Shown in pieces: positions 19,073 through 28,840 of a DNA stretch of 55,478 bases; within the stretch, counting starts at the first letter, position 1; each line of letters starts with the position of its first letter. The stretch lies in contig CAMBDK010000005.1 in assembly GCA_945865315.1 (NCBI GenBank), positions 1 through 55,478 on the forward strand, read 5' to 3'. The notes beneath the pieces are model-generated. The model was not told where the DNA came from. It made no database searches and saw only the letters and a program-made list of their open reading frames with translations. Source of the DNA: Chitinophaga pinensis (GTDB taxonomy: Bacteria; Bacteroidota; Bacteroidia; 2-12-FULL-35-15). The position numbers and the translations under genes were made by a program.

Positions 19073-20662
19073 ATGGCTTTGAAGGAAGAAATAGAAAAAC
19101 GCAGAACTTTTGGCATCATCTCTCACCCTGATGCAGGAAAAACTACTTTAACTGAAAAGTTGCTTTTGTTTGGTGGCGCTATTCAAAAAGCCGGTGCTGT
19201 AAAATCGAATAAAATTAAAAAACATGCTACTTCCGATTTTATGGAGATAGAACGTCAGCGTGGTATTTCAGTTGCCACCTCGGTAATGGGTTTTGAATAC
19301 AAGGGTGTTAAAATAAATTTATTGGATACTCCCGGTCACGAAGATTTTGCAGAAGATACCTATCGCACGCTTACAGCTGTTGATAGTGTAATAATGGTTA
19401 TCGATTGTGCAAAAGGTGTGGAACCACAAACAAGGAAATTACTTGAAGTGTGCCGTATGCGCAATACTCCCGTTATTGTGTTTGTTAATAAAATGGATCG
19501 TGAAGGGAAAAACCCATTCGATTTATTAGATGAAATTGAAAGAGAATTAAGAATAGATTTACGACCATTAACATGGCCGATAAGTATTGGAAAAACATTT
19601 AAGGGAGTTTATAATTTGCATGAAAAAAGTCTTATACTTTTTAACCAAGGTGAAAAACAAACCATTGAAAATACAATTGAAATAAAAGATTTAAATGATG
19701 GGGCTATCGATGAAATTATAGGTGAAGATTTCGCAAATACATTAAGACATGATATAGAATTAATTGATGGCGTATATACTAAATTTGAGCAAGAGGAATA
19801 TCTAGAAGCGATGGTTTCGCCTGTTTTTTTTGGTAGTGCTGTTTATAATTTTGGGGTCCGGGAATTGTTGGATAGTTTCATTAAAATTGCGCCTATTCCG
19901 CGTCCACGAGAAACGGATACAAAGATTGTAAAGCCGGAGGATAAAAATTTTTCTGGTTTTGTATTTAAAATACACGCTAATTTGGATCCCAAACATCGCG
20001 ACAGAATAGCATTTTTAAGAATATGTTCTGGTAACTTCGAACGAAATAAAAATTATTATCATGTAAGGGAAAATCGAACTTTAAAGTTTTCAAATCCCAC
20101 AGCTTTTATGGCGCAGGAAAAAAATGTGGTGGATGAAGCTTTTCCTGGCGATATTATTGGATTATACGATTCGGGCATTTTTAAAATTGGTGATACCTTA
20201 ACCGAAGGTGAAAAAATGAATTTTAAAGGTATTCCTCAATTCTCTCCCGAATTATTTAAATATGTTGTAAATGCAGATCCTTTAAAAACAAAACAATTAA
20301 ATAAAGGTCTCGAGCAACTTACCGACGAAGGTGTAGCGCAATTGTTTACTAAAAAAACCGATAATCGTAAAGTGCTCGGCACTGTTGGTGCATTGCAATT
20401 TGAAGTTATTCAGCACCGATTAAAGAGCGAGTATTCGGCTTCTTGTAATTTTGAACACATTGCGCTTTTTAAAGCCTGCTGGATAAGTAGTAAAAATAAG
20501 AAAAAAATAGAAGAATTTATTTTCGAGAAACTGCATCACATGGCTACCGATAAAGAAGGGCGCCCTGTGTTTTTGGCTGAATCGCCATGGGCATTGCAAA
20601 TGGCGCAAGAGAAAAATCCTGATATTAAATTTCACTTTATCTCGGAGTTTAAGGAGGATTAA
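19073..20662 (+). CDS. prfC: Peptide chain release factor 3
   Basis: [35 protein letters not shown]; translational GTPase motifs [15 protein letters not shown]. Confidence 0.96.
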   Translation: MALKEEIEKRRTFGIISHPDAGKTTLTEKLLLFGGAIQKAGAVKSNKIKKHATSDFMEIERQRGISVATSVMGFEYKGVKINLLDTPGHEDFAEDTYRTLTAVDSVIMVIDCAKGVEPQTRKLLEVCRMRNTPVIVFVNKMDREGKNPFDLLDEIERELRIDLRPLTWPISIGKTFKGVYNLHEKSLILFNQGEKQTIENTIEIKDLNDGAIDEIIGEDFANTLRHDIELIDGVYTKFEQEEYLEAMVSPVFFGSAVYNFGVRELLDSFIKIAPIPRPRETDTKIVKPEDKNFSGFVFKIHANLDPKHRDRIAFLRICSGNFERNKNYYHVRENRTLKFSNPTAFMAQEKNVVDEAFPGDIIGLYDSGIFKIGDTLTEGEKMNFKGIPQFSPELFKYVVNADPLKTKQLNKGLEQLTDEGVAQLFTKKTDNRKVLGTVGALQFEVIQHRLKSEYSASCNFEHIALFKACWISSKNKKKIEEFIFEKLHHMATDKEGRPVFLAESPWALQMAQEKNPDIKFHFISEFKED

Positions 20663-20728
20663 TTATTTAATGCCGAGTTCCCATCTCTTGTTATGTGCTG
20701 GTAAATTATAAAATCAATTTAGCTCTAC

Positions 20729-20791
20729 CCATAATAGCTATGGTATTGTTGCGCCATAAAGGCGAACAATGAAACCAGTGTTGCACGCAAC
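20729..20791. other. Array of three short hairpins, possibly end/ori of IS91-like remnant
   Basis: CCATA-atagc-TATGG (20729-20743); ATTGTT-g-CGCC-ataaa-GGCG-AACAAT (20745-20770); GTTGC-ac-GCAAC (20780-20791). Confidence 0.45.
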
Positions 20792-21217
20792 CGCACGGTG
20801 GGGTAGGGGATATCGGGTTATAAATTTGTTACGATGCTTATATTTTGTTTATCAAAATGCAATTTTTTTTAGGAGGTTCGCTTTTAATTTTTTATTTTTT
20901 TTCTCTTACTTTTAAAAAGGTTTGACGCATTTTTTTTTATTTTTCCGACTAAATAATTTTTCAAACCTTTTTTTATGTTTATTTTTTTTCAATGCGCAAT
21001 GCTCATCCCTCCAGCTGTTTAGCAGTAAAAATTTAATTCATATTTTAGCTTCGTAAAAGTTGTTTATTTACTGCCTGTCAGATTTTTGGTGGTCTGCGTT
21101 GGTCAAAAGTTAAAATTAGTAACATTGTTCCTTGCTTTTAGCATGATTATTTTTAGGGGTTGCAAGGGGTGAGCTTGTAGTTTTATAAGTTTAGTTTTTG
21201 TTGAGGTAATTGTTTTC

Positions 21218-21440
21218 TTATTGTTTCAATAGCCTTTTATTAGCAGTACTGCTGAGTATTCCAAAATGTCTGATACGTAGAAATGCTTTTGGTAAAATAT
21301 CTAAACTAAACCTGGTTAGAAACTCCATGGAATTTAATTGTAATTCTTTCTTTCGTCTATTACTTTTGTAATCCTTGCAGGTGAATAAAATTGTGTCATT
21401 CGCTTTATCTATAGCAGCAATAGGGTGTTTGCTAATGGCT
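21218..21440 (-). pseudogene. IS91-family transposase C-terminal remnant
   Basis: AAISKHPIAAIDKANDTILFTCKDYKSNRRKKELQLNSMEFLTRFSLDILPKAFLRIRHFGILSS resembles the IS91 Y2 transposase C-terminal block (ISNHRI..., KDY, LPKGFxRIRHxG). Confidence 0.8.
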
Positions 21441-21486
21441 GCTTTGCAAGTAACCAAGAAAATAACCCAATCATAAATAAATATAA

Positions 21487-22092
21487 TCAATGGAAAAATA
21501 TCAATTTCAAACCAAATCCAATGATTATTATTCCTGAAAATATATTTAATATTTTAATAAAACTTGGTTTCGCGTACCCTTTTAATTGAAATGCTAAATA
21601 TCCTTTTAAGCAGTCGGTAAATAATGTAACTATTAGTCCAGTAATAAACTGCGCCAAAACAAGATTTCTATCATTATGAAAATTATTAATAGATAACATC
21701 AATGCTCCAAACCAAAAAAATAAAATGGTAGGATTAAAGCTATTAATAAGAAATCCTTTTAGCATTAACTTATTTAAGTCCTTAGTAGAAACTTCATTCG
21801 ATTCAAATACTTTAGGTTTTTTAATTAAATTACGGATACCAAAATAAATTAATAAAGTACCGCCAAAATAATAAAGAATGTCTAAATATTTTAGTTCTGC
21901 AATAGATGCCAGGGCAACAAAAAGAAGAAAAAATATGATAAGAGCATCACTTAAAAAAACGCCAAAGGATAAATAAAAAACTGATTTTAAACTATTTGTA
22001 ATACCAAGATTAATAATCATAAAAAAAATAGGTCCACAAAAAGTGCTTAATATTAAACCCATAATTATTCCTTGAAAAATAGCTTCCAACAT
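21487..22092 (-). CDS. LysE/RhtB family translocator
   Basis: GIIMGLILSTFCGPIFFMIINLGITNSLKSVFYLSFGVFLSDALIIF; multi-TM. Confidence 0.85.
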   Translation of the reverse strand: MLEAIFQGIIMGLILSTFCGPIFFMIINLGITNSLKSVFYLSFGVFLSDALIIFFLLFVALASIAELKYLDILYYFGGTLLIYFGIRNLIKKPKVFESNEVSTKDLNKLMLKGFLINSFNPTILFFWFGALMLSINNFHNDRNLVLAQFITGLIVTLFTDCLKGYLAFQLKGYAKPSFIKILNIFSGIIIIGFGLKLIFFH

Positions 22093-22105
22093 GCAATAAA
22101 AATAT

Positions 22106-23545
22106 TTACTTCACAGAATTTATTTTATCTAAAAAATCAAGTACTATTTCTTCTAAATCATCTGTTCCGCTTAAAGCGCCTAACATCCCATACATAGCTG
22201 CTGTATTTTCTTTTTTTATTGGTGAGGCAGAACCACTTTTTTTAAATTTGGCAATAGTACCTGAAGGCAATATTTTACTTAAGCCTTTTACCGTTTTTGT
22301 CTGCAGATTATTTGCAAAAGAATCTATGCTAAATTTTTTTGCTAATTCAACAGATTCTATAAGGTCCTTTATAAAATCATCAATTACCAATCGATGGATA
22401 TAGTTTAATGTGAAATGTAAACTGGCAGGAAGCTGCTGTCTTTCAAAATGCCATCCCTTTTTATTGAGAATATCTGCTAGTTTAAAAACATCTAATTTAT
22501 TAGAATAAAATGCTATTATGCTCATGTCGGGCTCACCAATTATGTTGAGCTCCTTGATAGATTTAATAGCTGCCTTTAATTTATTTGTTGCCTCCATAGT
22601 AGCATTTGCCATTTCCAAATAGCCATCCATACCAATGGCATTTAATGCCGCCCAGGCACCTGCAATGCTCCCTCCAGCTCTTGTGCCAGTCATAGTAGGT
22701 GAGCCATAAACTCCACCATTCCATTTAGTATATATTGAAAATTGGAATTTTCGTATTTCAGCATTTTTATATAATATAACCGATGAACCTTTGGAAGAGT
22801 ATCCATATTTATGAATGTCTGTAGAGATTGAAGTAACACCATCAATAAAAAAATCAAATTCAGAAATAGGGTATCCCAATTTTTTAATAAATGGTAACAT
22901 AAACCCTCCTATACACGCATCTACATGGCAAAGAATATTTTTTTCTTTTGCAATAGCAGCAATTTCCGAAATAGGATCTAAGAGTCCGTGAGGATAAGAA
23001 GGTGCAGAACCAACAAGCATAATGGTATCTTTATTAATAGCATTGCGCATAGCCTTAGCATCTGCCCGATAGTCGATACCTAGTTCAACAGGGATAAAAT
23101 CAATATTAAAATAATGAAATGCCTTCATAAATGCAGGATGAGCAGAAACAGGAAGCACAACATTGGGTTTATTAATATTAGGCTTATGCTTACGCGCCCA
23201 GTCCCTAGCTGTTTTCACCGCCAACAAAATACTCTCGGTGCCACCTGTTGTTAAATTTCCTCTTACATTTTCATCCCCGTTAAATAAGTCGGCACACATA
23301 CTTACAGTCTCGGCCTCCAACTCTGCCAAACTCGGGGTGGCTGTCGGATTTAATGCATTATCTGAGAAATATAAGTCGTATATCTCTTTAATCAATTTAG
23401 CGCGATCATCACCAGGATAATATACCAAACAAAATGCTTTTCCTTTTTTCCAATCAATGTCCTTTAATTTCTTGGAATATATATAGTCATGCATTTCTTT
23501 ACTGCTAGAGGCTTTTGATGGGAAAAGTATTTTTGGCTTATTCAT
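22106..23545 (-). CDS. PLP-dependent decarboxylase family, sphingosine-1-phosphate-lyase-like
   Basis: GNLTTGGTESILLAVKTARDWARKH; LVGSAPSYPHGLLDPISEIAAIA; HVDACIGGFMLPF; VTSISTDIHKYGYSSKGSSVILYKN. Confidence 0.85.
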   Translation of the reverse strand: MNKPKILFPSKASSSKEMHDYIYSKKLKDIDWKKGKAFCLVYYPGDDRAKLIKEIYDLYFSDNALNPTATPSLAELEAETVSMCADLFNGDENVRGNLTTGGTESILLAVKTARDWARKHKPNINKPNVVLPVSAHPAFMKAFHYFNIDFIPVELGIDYRADAKAMRNAINKDTIMLVGSAPSYPHGLLDPISEIAAIAKEKNILCHVDACIGGFMLPFIKKLGYPISEFDFFIDGVTSISTDIHKYGYSSKGSSVILYKNAEIRKFQFSIYTKWNGGVYGSPTMTGTRAGGSIAGAWAALNAIGMDGYLEMANATMEATNKLKAAIKSIKELNIIGEPDMSIIAFYSNKLDVFKLADILNKKGWHFERQQLPASLHFTLNYIHRLVIDDFIKDLIESVELAKKFSIDSFANNLQTKTVKGLSKILPSGTIAKFKKSGSASPIKKENTAAMYGMLGALSGTDDLEEIVLDFLDKINSVK

Positions 23546-23924
23546 TTTTTTATTTGTAATCCTAATGTATTTATTGTTTTTAACAGCTATTTTGGAAACT
23601 AAAATAATTTCAAAAAAAATTATTTTTTAAAGCATACTATTTTATCTATAAAAAAATATTATTAAATTGTATGATAATAATTAAGAAAATACCCAATCTC
23701 AAAAGTACTTATTATTTAACGCTTGAGAACAGTTTATATTATTTTTATTTAATATAATTATTCTATTTAAATACTAAAGTACAAAAGTTTAAAAGCCATA
23801 TCAATACAGGAAATTAATTTGAAAATAATCCATATGATTTAATCAAAAATAGTTGTACGTTTGATATTTTAAAAATGAATTGAAAAATAAATCAAAATTG
23901 GAAAGCAATCTGTAAATTTACACA

Positions 23925-25307
23925 ATGGAAAAAAACATAACAATTTTGGGTGCCGGCTTAGTTGGCTCACTTTTATCAATATATTTAGCCAAACGTGGTT
24001 ATCATGTAAATATTTATGAAAGAAGACCTGATATGCGGAAAACAAAAATCGCCGCTGGAAAATCAATAAATCTTGCATTAAGTGATCGTGGATGGAAAGG
24101 GCTAGAAGGTGTTGGTATTGCTGACGAAATTCGGAAAATAGCGATACCTATGTACGGCAGGGCCATTCATCATAAAGATGGTTCAACAGCCTACCAACCT
24201 TATGGCAAAGATAAGCAAGCAATTTATTCTGTATCACGCGCCGAAATAAATATGCGTTTGATGGATCTAGCGGAACAACAAAAGAATGTCACTATTTATT
24301 TTGACGAACGATGTACTGGCATTGAAAGCAATAATTTAACTGCTCATTTCGAAAACGGTAATAATAAAAAAAAGTCATCTATAAACAGCGATCTGCTTTT
24401 TGGCGCCGATGGAGCATTTGCTGCTTCACGATTAAACATGCAACTCGCAAATGATCGTTTTGAATACAACCAACATTTTATTGAAGCCGGATATAAAGAA
24501 TTATTAATACCTGCAGGTGCAAACGGATCGTTTTTATTAGAAAAAAATGCCCTGCACATATGGCCCCGTGGGAGTTTTATGATGATAGCATTACCAAATA
24601 TGGATGGGGACTTCACTTGCACCTTATTTTTGCCTTTTGAAGGTGAAAAATCATTTGCAAATTTAAAAAGCCCAGAACAAATAAAACATTTTTTTGAAAC
24701 TGAATTCGCTGATGCCCTGCCTTTAATGCCAACTCTTATAACCGATTTTACTAATAACCCAAGCTCCTCATTGGTAACGGTAAAATGTTTCCCTTGGATA
24801 TTTAATAACAAAATAGCACTAATTGGAGATGCTGCACATGCTATTGTTCCATTTTACGGTCAGGGGATGAATTGTGGATTTGAAGACTGCGTAGTGCTCA
24901 ATGAGCTTATCGAAAAATACCTGGACCCCAATTTGAATGATTTAGATTTAAACGAAAACAGCCAATGGGGAAAAATACTTCAGGAATATCAGGATTTACG
25001 AAAACCTGATGCTGACGCTATTGCTGATATGGCAACGATGAATTTTATAGAAATGAGAGATAAAACGGCTGATCCCAAATTTTTATTGCAAAAAAAAATT
25101 GAAGCAAGCTTCAGTGAAAAGTATCCTGATAAATGGATACCACTCTATTCCATGGTTACATATAGTCCTCACATAAGATATTCTACAGCTTTTAAAATAG
25201 GGGGTGCACAAGAAACTATTATGCAAAAAATTATGTCCATGCCCGACATTGAAAAAATATGGAATACCGTAGAAGTGGAAAATGAAATATTGAAATATTT
25301 AAATTAA
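23925..25307 (+). CDS. kmo: Kynurenine 3-monooxygenase
   Basis: ITILGAGLVGSLLSIYLAKRGYHVNIYERRPDMR; GKSINLALSDRGWKGLEGVG; ALIGDAAHAIVPFYGQGMNCGFEDC. Confidence 0.95.
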   Translation: MEKNITILGAGLVGSLLSIYLAKRGYHVNIYERRPDMRKTKIAAGKSINLALSDRGWKGLEGVGIADEIRKIAIPMYGRAIHHKDGSTAYQPYGKDKQAIYSVSRAEINMRLMDLAEQQKNVTIYFDERCTGIESNNLTAHFENGNNKKKSSINSDLLFGADGAFAASRLNMQLANDRFEYNQHFIEAGYKELLIPAGANGSFLLEKNALHIWPRGSFMMIALPNMDGDFTCTLFLPFEGEKSFANLKSPEQIKHFFETEFADALPLMPTLITDFTNNPSSSLVTVKCFPWIFNNKIALIGDAAHAIVPFYGQGMNCGFEDCVVLNELIEKYLDPNLNDLDLNENSQWGKILQEYQDLRKPDADAIADMATMNFIEMRDKTADPKFLLQKKIEASFSEKYPDKWIPLYSMVTYSPHIRYSTAFKIGGAQETIMQKIMSMPDIEKIWNTVEVENEILKYLN

Positions 25308-25576
25308 TACTTTTTGTAATAATTAATTAGCCTTAGAAATTAAAGTAAAGACTTTTATTAACTTTGCTATAATTAGATGTAAATTGGAATCAACCAAAAT
25401 CTATGGAATTAATAATTTAAGAAATTTTAAACCTAGTATTAAAGAATAAGAGAATTTAATCTATAAATTAAATTTATTTTTATAATTGATAGATACAACA
25501 AAGTATTAACCCTCCCCCAAAAATATATTTTCAGGTTCCATAACCTATTAATATAATAGGGGACAGAAAAAATAAA

Positions 25577-27427
25577 TTGAAAAAAATAATAAAAATATTA
25601 TCTCTTAGCATATTTGCTTTCCTGCAATTAAATATACACGCGCAAATAAGTGTTGAAGAACAATTAGCGATACAGTTTTATCAGAACAAAGAATATGACA
25701 AAGCCCTTGATTATTACGAAAAATTATACAATAAAAAATCAACGGAACAATTCTATTTAAATTATTTTAACTGTTTAATTCAACTTAAAGATTTTAAAAA
25801 AGCCGAGAAAATTGTTAAAAAACAAATAAAACAAAATATAGAAAAAACAGAATTCTATGTAGACTTAGGAATAGTTTATACCTATACCAATGATGCCGAT
25901 AAAGCTAAAAATACTTGGGAACAGGGTATCAAATCTTCTAAATCCGATGAACAAATACTTCCTCTTGCTAAAGCATTTATAGCAATAAAAGAATATGAGT
26001 ATGCCATCAAATCCTATCTAAAAGGTAGAAAAACATCAATTAACAATTATCCTTATAGTTTTGAATTAGCTGATATTTATAGTATCACTGGCGACAAAAT
26101 AGCCATGATAAATGAATATTTAGATGTTTTAGAAATTCAAGATTCATATATACAAAGTGTTCAAAATTCACTACAAACAAGCTTTGGCAATGATGCTGAC
26201 ATCAAGCAAAATGAAATATTAAAAAATGAATTGTTAAAACGTATTGCTAAAAAGCCGGATAAAATAATACTTTCAGAACTGCTAATATGGATGCAAATTC
26301 AACAAAAAGATTTTGGAGGGGCATTTCTACAAGCAAAAGCAATTGATAAACGTAAAAAAGAAGAAGGTGGAAGATTAATAGGCTTGGCACAACTTAGTGC
26401 AGAAAATGACAACTATGATATTGCAATAAAGGCATATGAATATGTTATTGCGAAAGGTGTCGCAAATAGTCTTTATAAACAAGCACGTACCGAATTATTA
26501 GACCTGTATTATAAGAAAATAGTACTGAATGGCAATTACAATACAACAGATTTATTGGAACTAGAGAAAAATTTAAATGTCGCTATTATTGAACTAGGAT
26601 TAGACGCCAGCTCTGCTAAAATAAGTTCAATTGATGGTTCCAGCTCCATGATAAAAAATCTGGCGCATTTAAAAGCATTTTATTTAGATAAAACAAATGA
26701 AGCAATTGAATTGTTAGAAAAAACTATTTTAGTAACAAGCGTAAACTCACAAATGCAGGCTGTTTTCAAATTAGAATTAGCAGACATCTTACTTATGTCG
26801 GGAGATATTTGGGAGGCTTCTTTACGCTATTCACAAGTTGAAAAATCATATAAATATGATATAATAGGACAGGAAGCGAAATTTCGCAATGCCAAAATAT
26901 CATATTATACAGGAGATTTTGTATGGGCACAAGCGCAATTGGATGTTTTAAAAGGTGCTACCGCTAAGCTAATTGCTAACGATGCAATGGATTTATCTTT
27001 ATTAATTAGCGACGCATTGGCAATTGATACTAATATTGCTCCATTAATGATATTCTCACGTGCTGATTTACTCGCATTTCAAAATAAAGATGAACAGGCA
27101 AAAACAACACTCGATTCTATAAATACTTTATTTCCTAATCACGCATTAGCTGATAATGTTTTTTACCAAAAAGCGAAAATAGAATTCAAACACTCTAATT
27201 ATATTAAAGTTGCTGAATTTTACGATACCATTATAAAATATTACGGGGAAGATATTTTAGGAGACGACGCTCTTTTTAAACTTGCTGAATTAAACCAATA
27301 TCAAATTAAAAATACAATAAAAGCAAAAGATTTGTATCAGGAATTAATAATAAAGTATCCAGGTAGTTTATACGTGGTAGAAGCAAGAAAACAATTTAGA
27401 AAATTGAGAGGTGATAGTTTTAATTAG
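25577..27427 (+). CDS. Secreted tetratricopeptide repeat protein
   Basis: Signal peptide; repeated TPR helices (FYQNKEYDKALDYYEKLYNKK, DALFKLAELNQYQIKNTIKAKDLYQELIIKYPGS); TTG start. Confidence 0.85.
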   Translation: MKKIIKILSLSIFAFLQLNIHAQISVEEQLAIQFYQNKEYDKALDYYEKLYNKKSTEQFYLNYFNCLIQLKDFKKAEKIVKKQIKQNIEKTEFYVDLGIVYTYTNDADKAKNTWEQGIKSSKSDEQILPLAKAFIAIKEYEYAIKSYLKGRKTSINNYPYSFELADIYSITGDKIAMINEYLDVLEIQDSYIQSVQNSLQTSFGNDADIKQNEILKNELLKRIAKKPDKIILSELLIWMQIQQKDFGGAFLQAKAIDKRKKEEGGRLIGLAQLSAENDNYDIAIKAYEYVIAKGVANSLYKQARTELLDLYYKKIVLNGNYNTTDLLELEKNLNVAIIELGLDASSAKISSIDGSSSMIKNLAHLKAFYLDKTNEAIELLEKTILVTSVNSQMQAVFKLELADILLMSGDIWEASLRYSQVEKSYKYDIIGQEAKFRNAKISYYTGDFVWAQAQLDVLKGATAKLIANDAMDLSLLISDALAIDTNIAPLMIFSRADLLAFQNKDEQAKTTLDSINTLFPNHALADNVFYQKAKIEFKHSNYIKVAEFYDTIIKYYGEDILGDDALFKLAELNQYQIKNTIKAKDLYQELIIKYPGSLYVVEARKQFRKLRGDSFN

Positions 27428-27594
27428 AAATTTTAACAGTCATTATTTAATAGATAAATGGATTTGTAGTTTTTGAAAACAATGAAATTGAACTTGCACA
27501 ATTTGTATCAAATAAATATTAAGCCCAATACCATTTTTAATCAATTACTTTAATACTTTATTTTTATTACGCAATATTTAAAATTATAATTCAA

Positions 27595-27894
27595 ATGATA
27601 ATATATAATATCACAGTAAATATCGAAAATGACGTGCGGGAGGAATGGTTACAATGGATGAAAGAAAAGCACATTCCTGATGTTATGAATACAGGTTATT
27701 TCTTAGAAAATAAAATTTGTAAAGTATTGGTGGATGAGGAACAAGGGACAACTTATTCAGTACAATATATTTGTGAAAGCATAGCGAAATTAGAAGAGTA
27801 TCAACTAAATCATTCGCCTCGTTTACAAAAAGAACATTCCGATAGATATATGAATAAATATGTATCTTTTCGTACCTTACTTGAGGTCTTATAA
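27595..27894 (+). CDS. DUF4286 family protein
   Basis: MIIYNITVNIENDVREEWLQWMKEKHIPDVMNTGYF. Confidence 0.88.
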   Translation: MIIYNITVNIENDVREEWLQWMKEKHIPDVMNTGYFLENKICKVLVDEEQGTTYSVQYICESIAKLEEYQLNHSPRLQKEHSDRYMNKYVSFRTLLEVL

Positions 27895-27918
27895 AAAAAA
27901 TCTATTTCAGATTTTTTT
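27895..27918 (+). terminator. Rho-independent terminator-like hairpin
   Basis: AAAAAATCT-ATTTC-AGATTTTTT directly after the DUF4286 stop codon. Confidence 0.6.
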
Positions 27919-27977
27919 TATAAATAGCTGGTATATTATAAATTTAACTTTCAAATCCCCATAAATACATACTATAA

Positions 27978-28784
27978 ATGAAGGTAGCAGATACAATGAA
28001 AGGTACTGTAAGAGCTAAGAAACATTTGGGGCAACATTTTTTAAAAGATGAAACGATTGCTCTGGGCATTGTAAAAAGTCTGAAGCATCACTCACTTTAT
28101 AAAAATGTATTGGAAGTAGGACCAGGAATGGGTGTACTCACAAAATATTTAATTAAAGAACCTACTTTTGATACACATCTTATTGAAATAGATAGAGAAT
28201 CAATTACCTATTTAAAGCGTAATTTCCCTAGCCTCAGTAATAATATAATTGAAGGTGATTTTTTGAAACTCGATTTCAACAATTTATTTAAAAATGAATC
28301 ATTTGCTGTAATTGGTAACTTCCCTTACAATATTTCTACCGAAATATTATTTAAAGTATTGGATCATAAAAATCAAGTTCCTGAGGTGGTAGGCATGTTT
28401 CAAAAAGAAGTAGCTGAAAGGATAGCTTCAAAGCCTAGAAAAAAATCATACGGTATTACTAGCGTATTATTGCAAGCTTATTATGATATCGAATATTTAT
28501 TTACAGTTAATGAAGATGTCTTTGTCCCTCCACCTAAGGTGAAATCAGCTGTTATAAGGTTAACCAGAAATACTGTGCAACATTTAAACTGTGATGAAAA
28601 ATTGTTTAAGCAACTAGTAAAAGCAGGTTTTAATCAGCGCAGAAAAACATTAAGAAATTCAATTAAAGCATTTAAATTAAAACCAGAATACTTAAATCAT
28701 ATTTACCTCACTCAACGTGCTGAAGAATTGTCAGTAGCTGATTTTGTCGCCTTAACAAACATGCTAGAGATAGATATTAATTAA
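27978..28784 (+). CDS. rsmA: 16S rRNA (adenine(1518)-N(6)/adenine(1519)-N(6))-dimethyltransferase
   Basis: KKHLGQHFLKDETIALGIV; VLEVGPGMGVLT; GNFPYNIS. Confidence 0.96.
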   Translation: MKVADTMKGTVRAKKHLGQHFLKDETIALGIVKSLKHHSLYKNVLEVGPGMGVLTKYLIKEPTFDTHLIEIDRESITYLKRNFPSLSNNIIEGDFLKLDFNNLFKNESFAVIGNFPYNISTEILFKVLDHKNQVPEVVGMFQKEVAERIASKPRKKSYGITSVLLQAYYDIEYLFTVNEDVFVPPPKVKSAVIRLTRNTVQHLNCDEKLFKQLVKAGFNQRRKTLRNSIKAFKLKPEYLNHIYLTQRAEELSVADFVALTNMLEIDIN

Positions 28785-28840
28785 AGAATAATATAATCAA
28801 AAAAATTTAAATTACAACGGGGAAATTTTAAAACTTAATT

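Noticed and set aside
24344-24811. 155-aa ORF antisense to kmo
   Set aside because: Antisense to a well-supported gene with no domain features.
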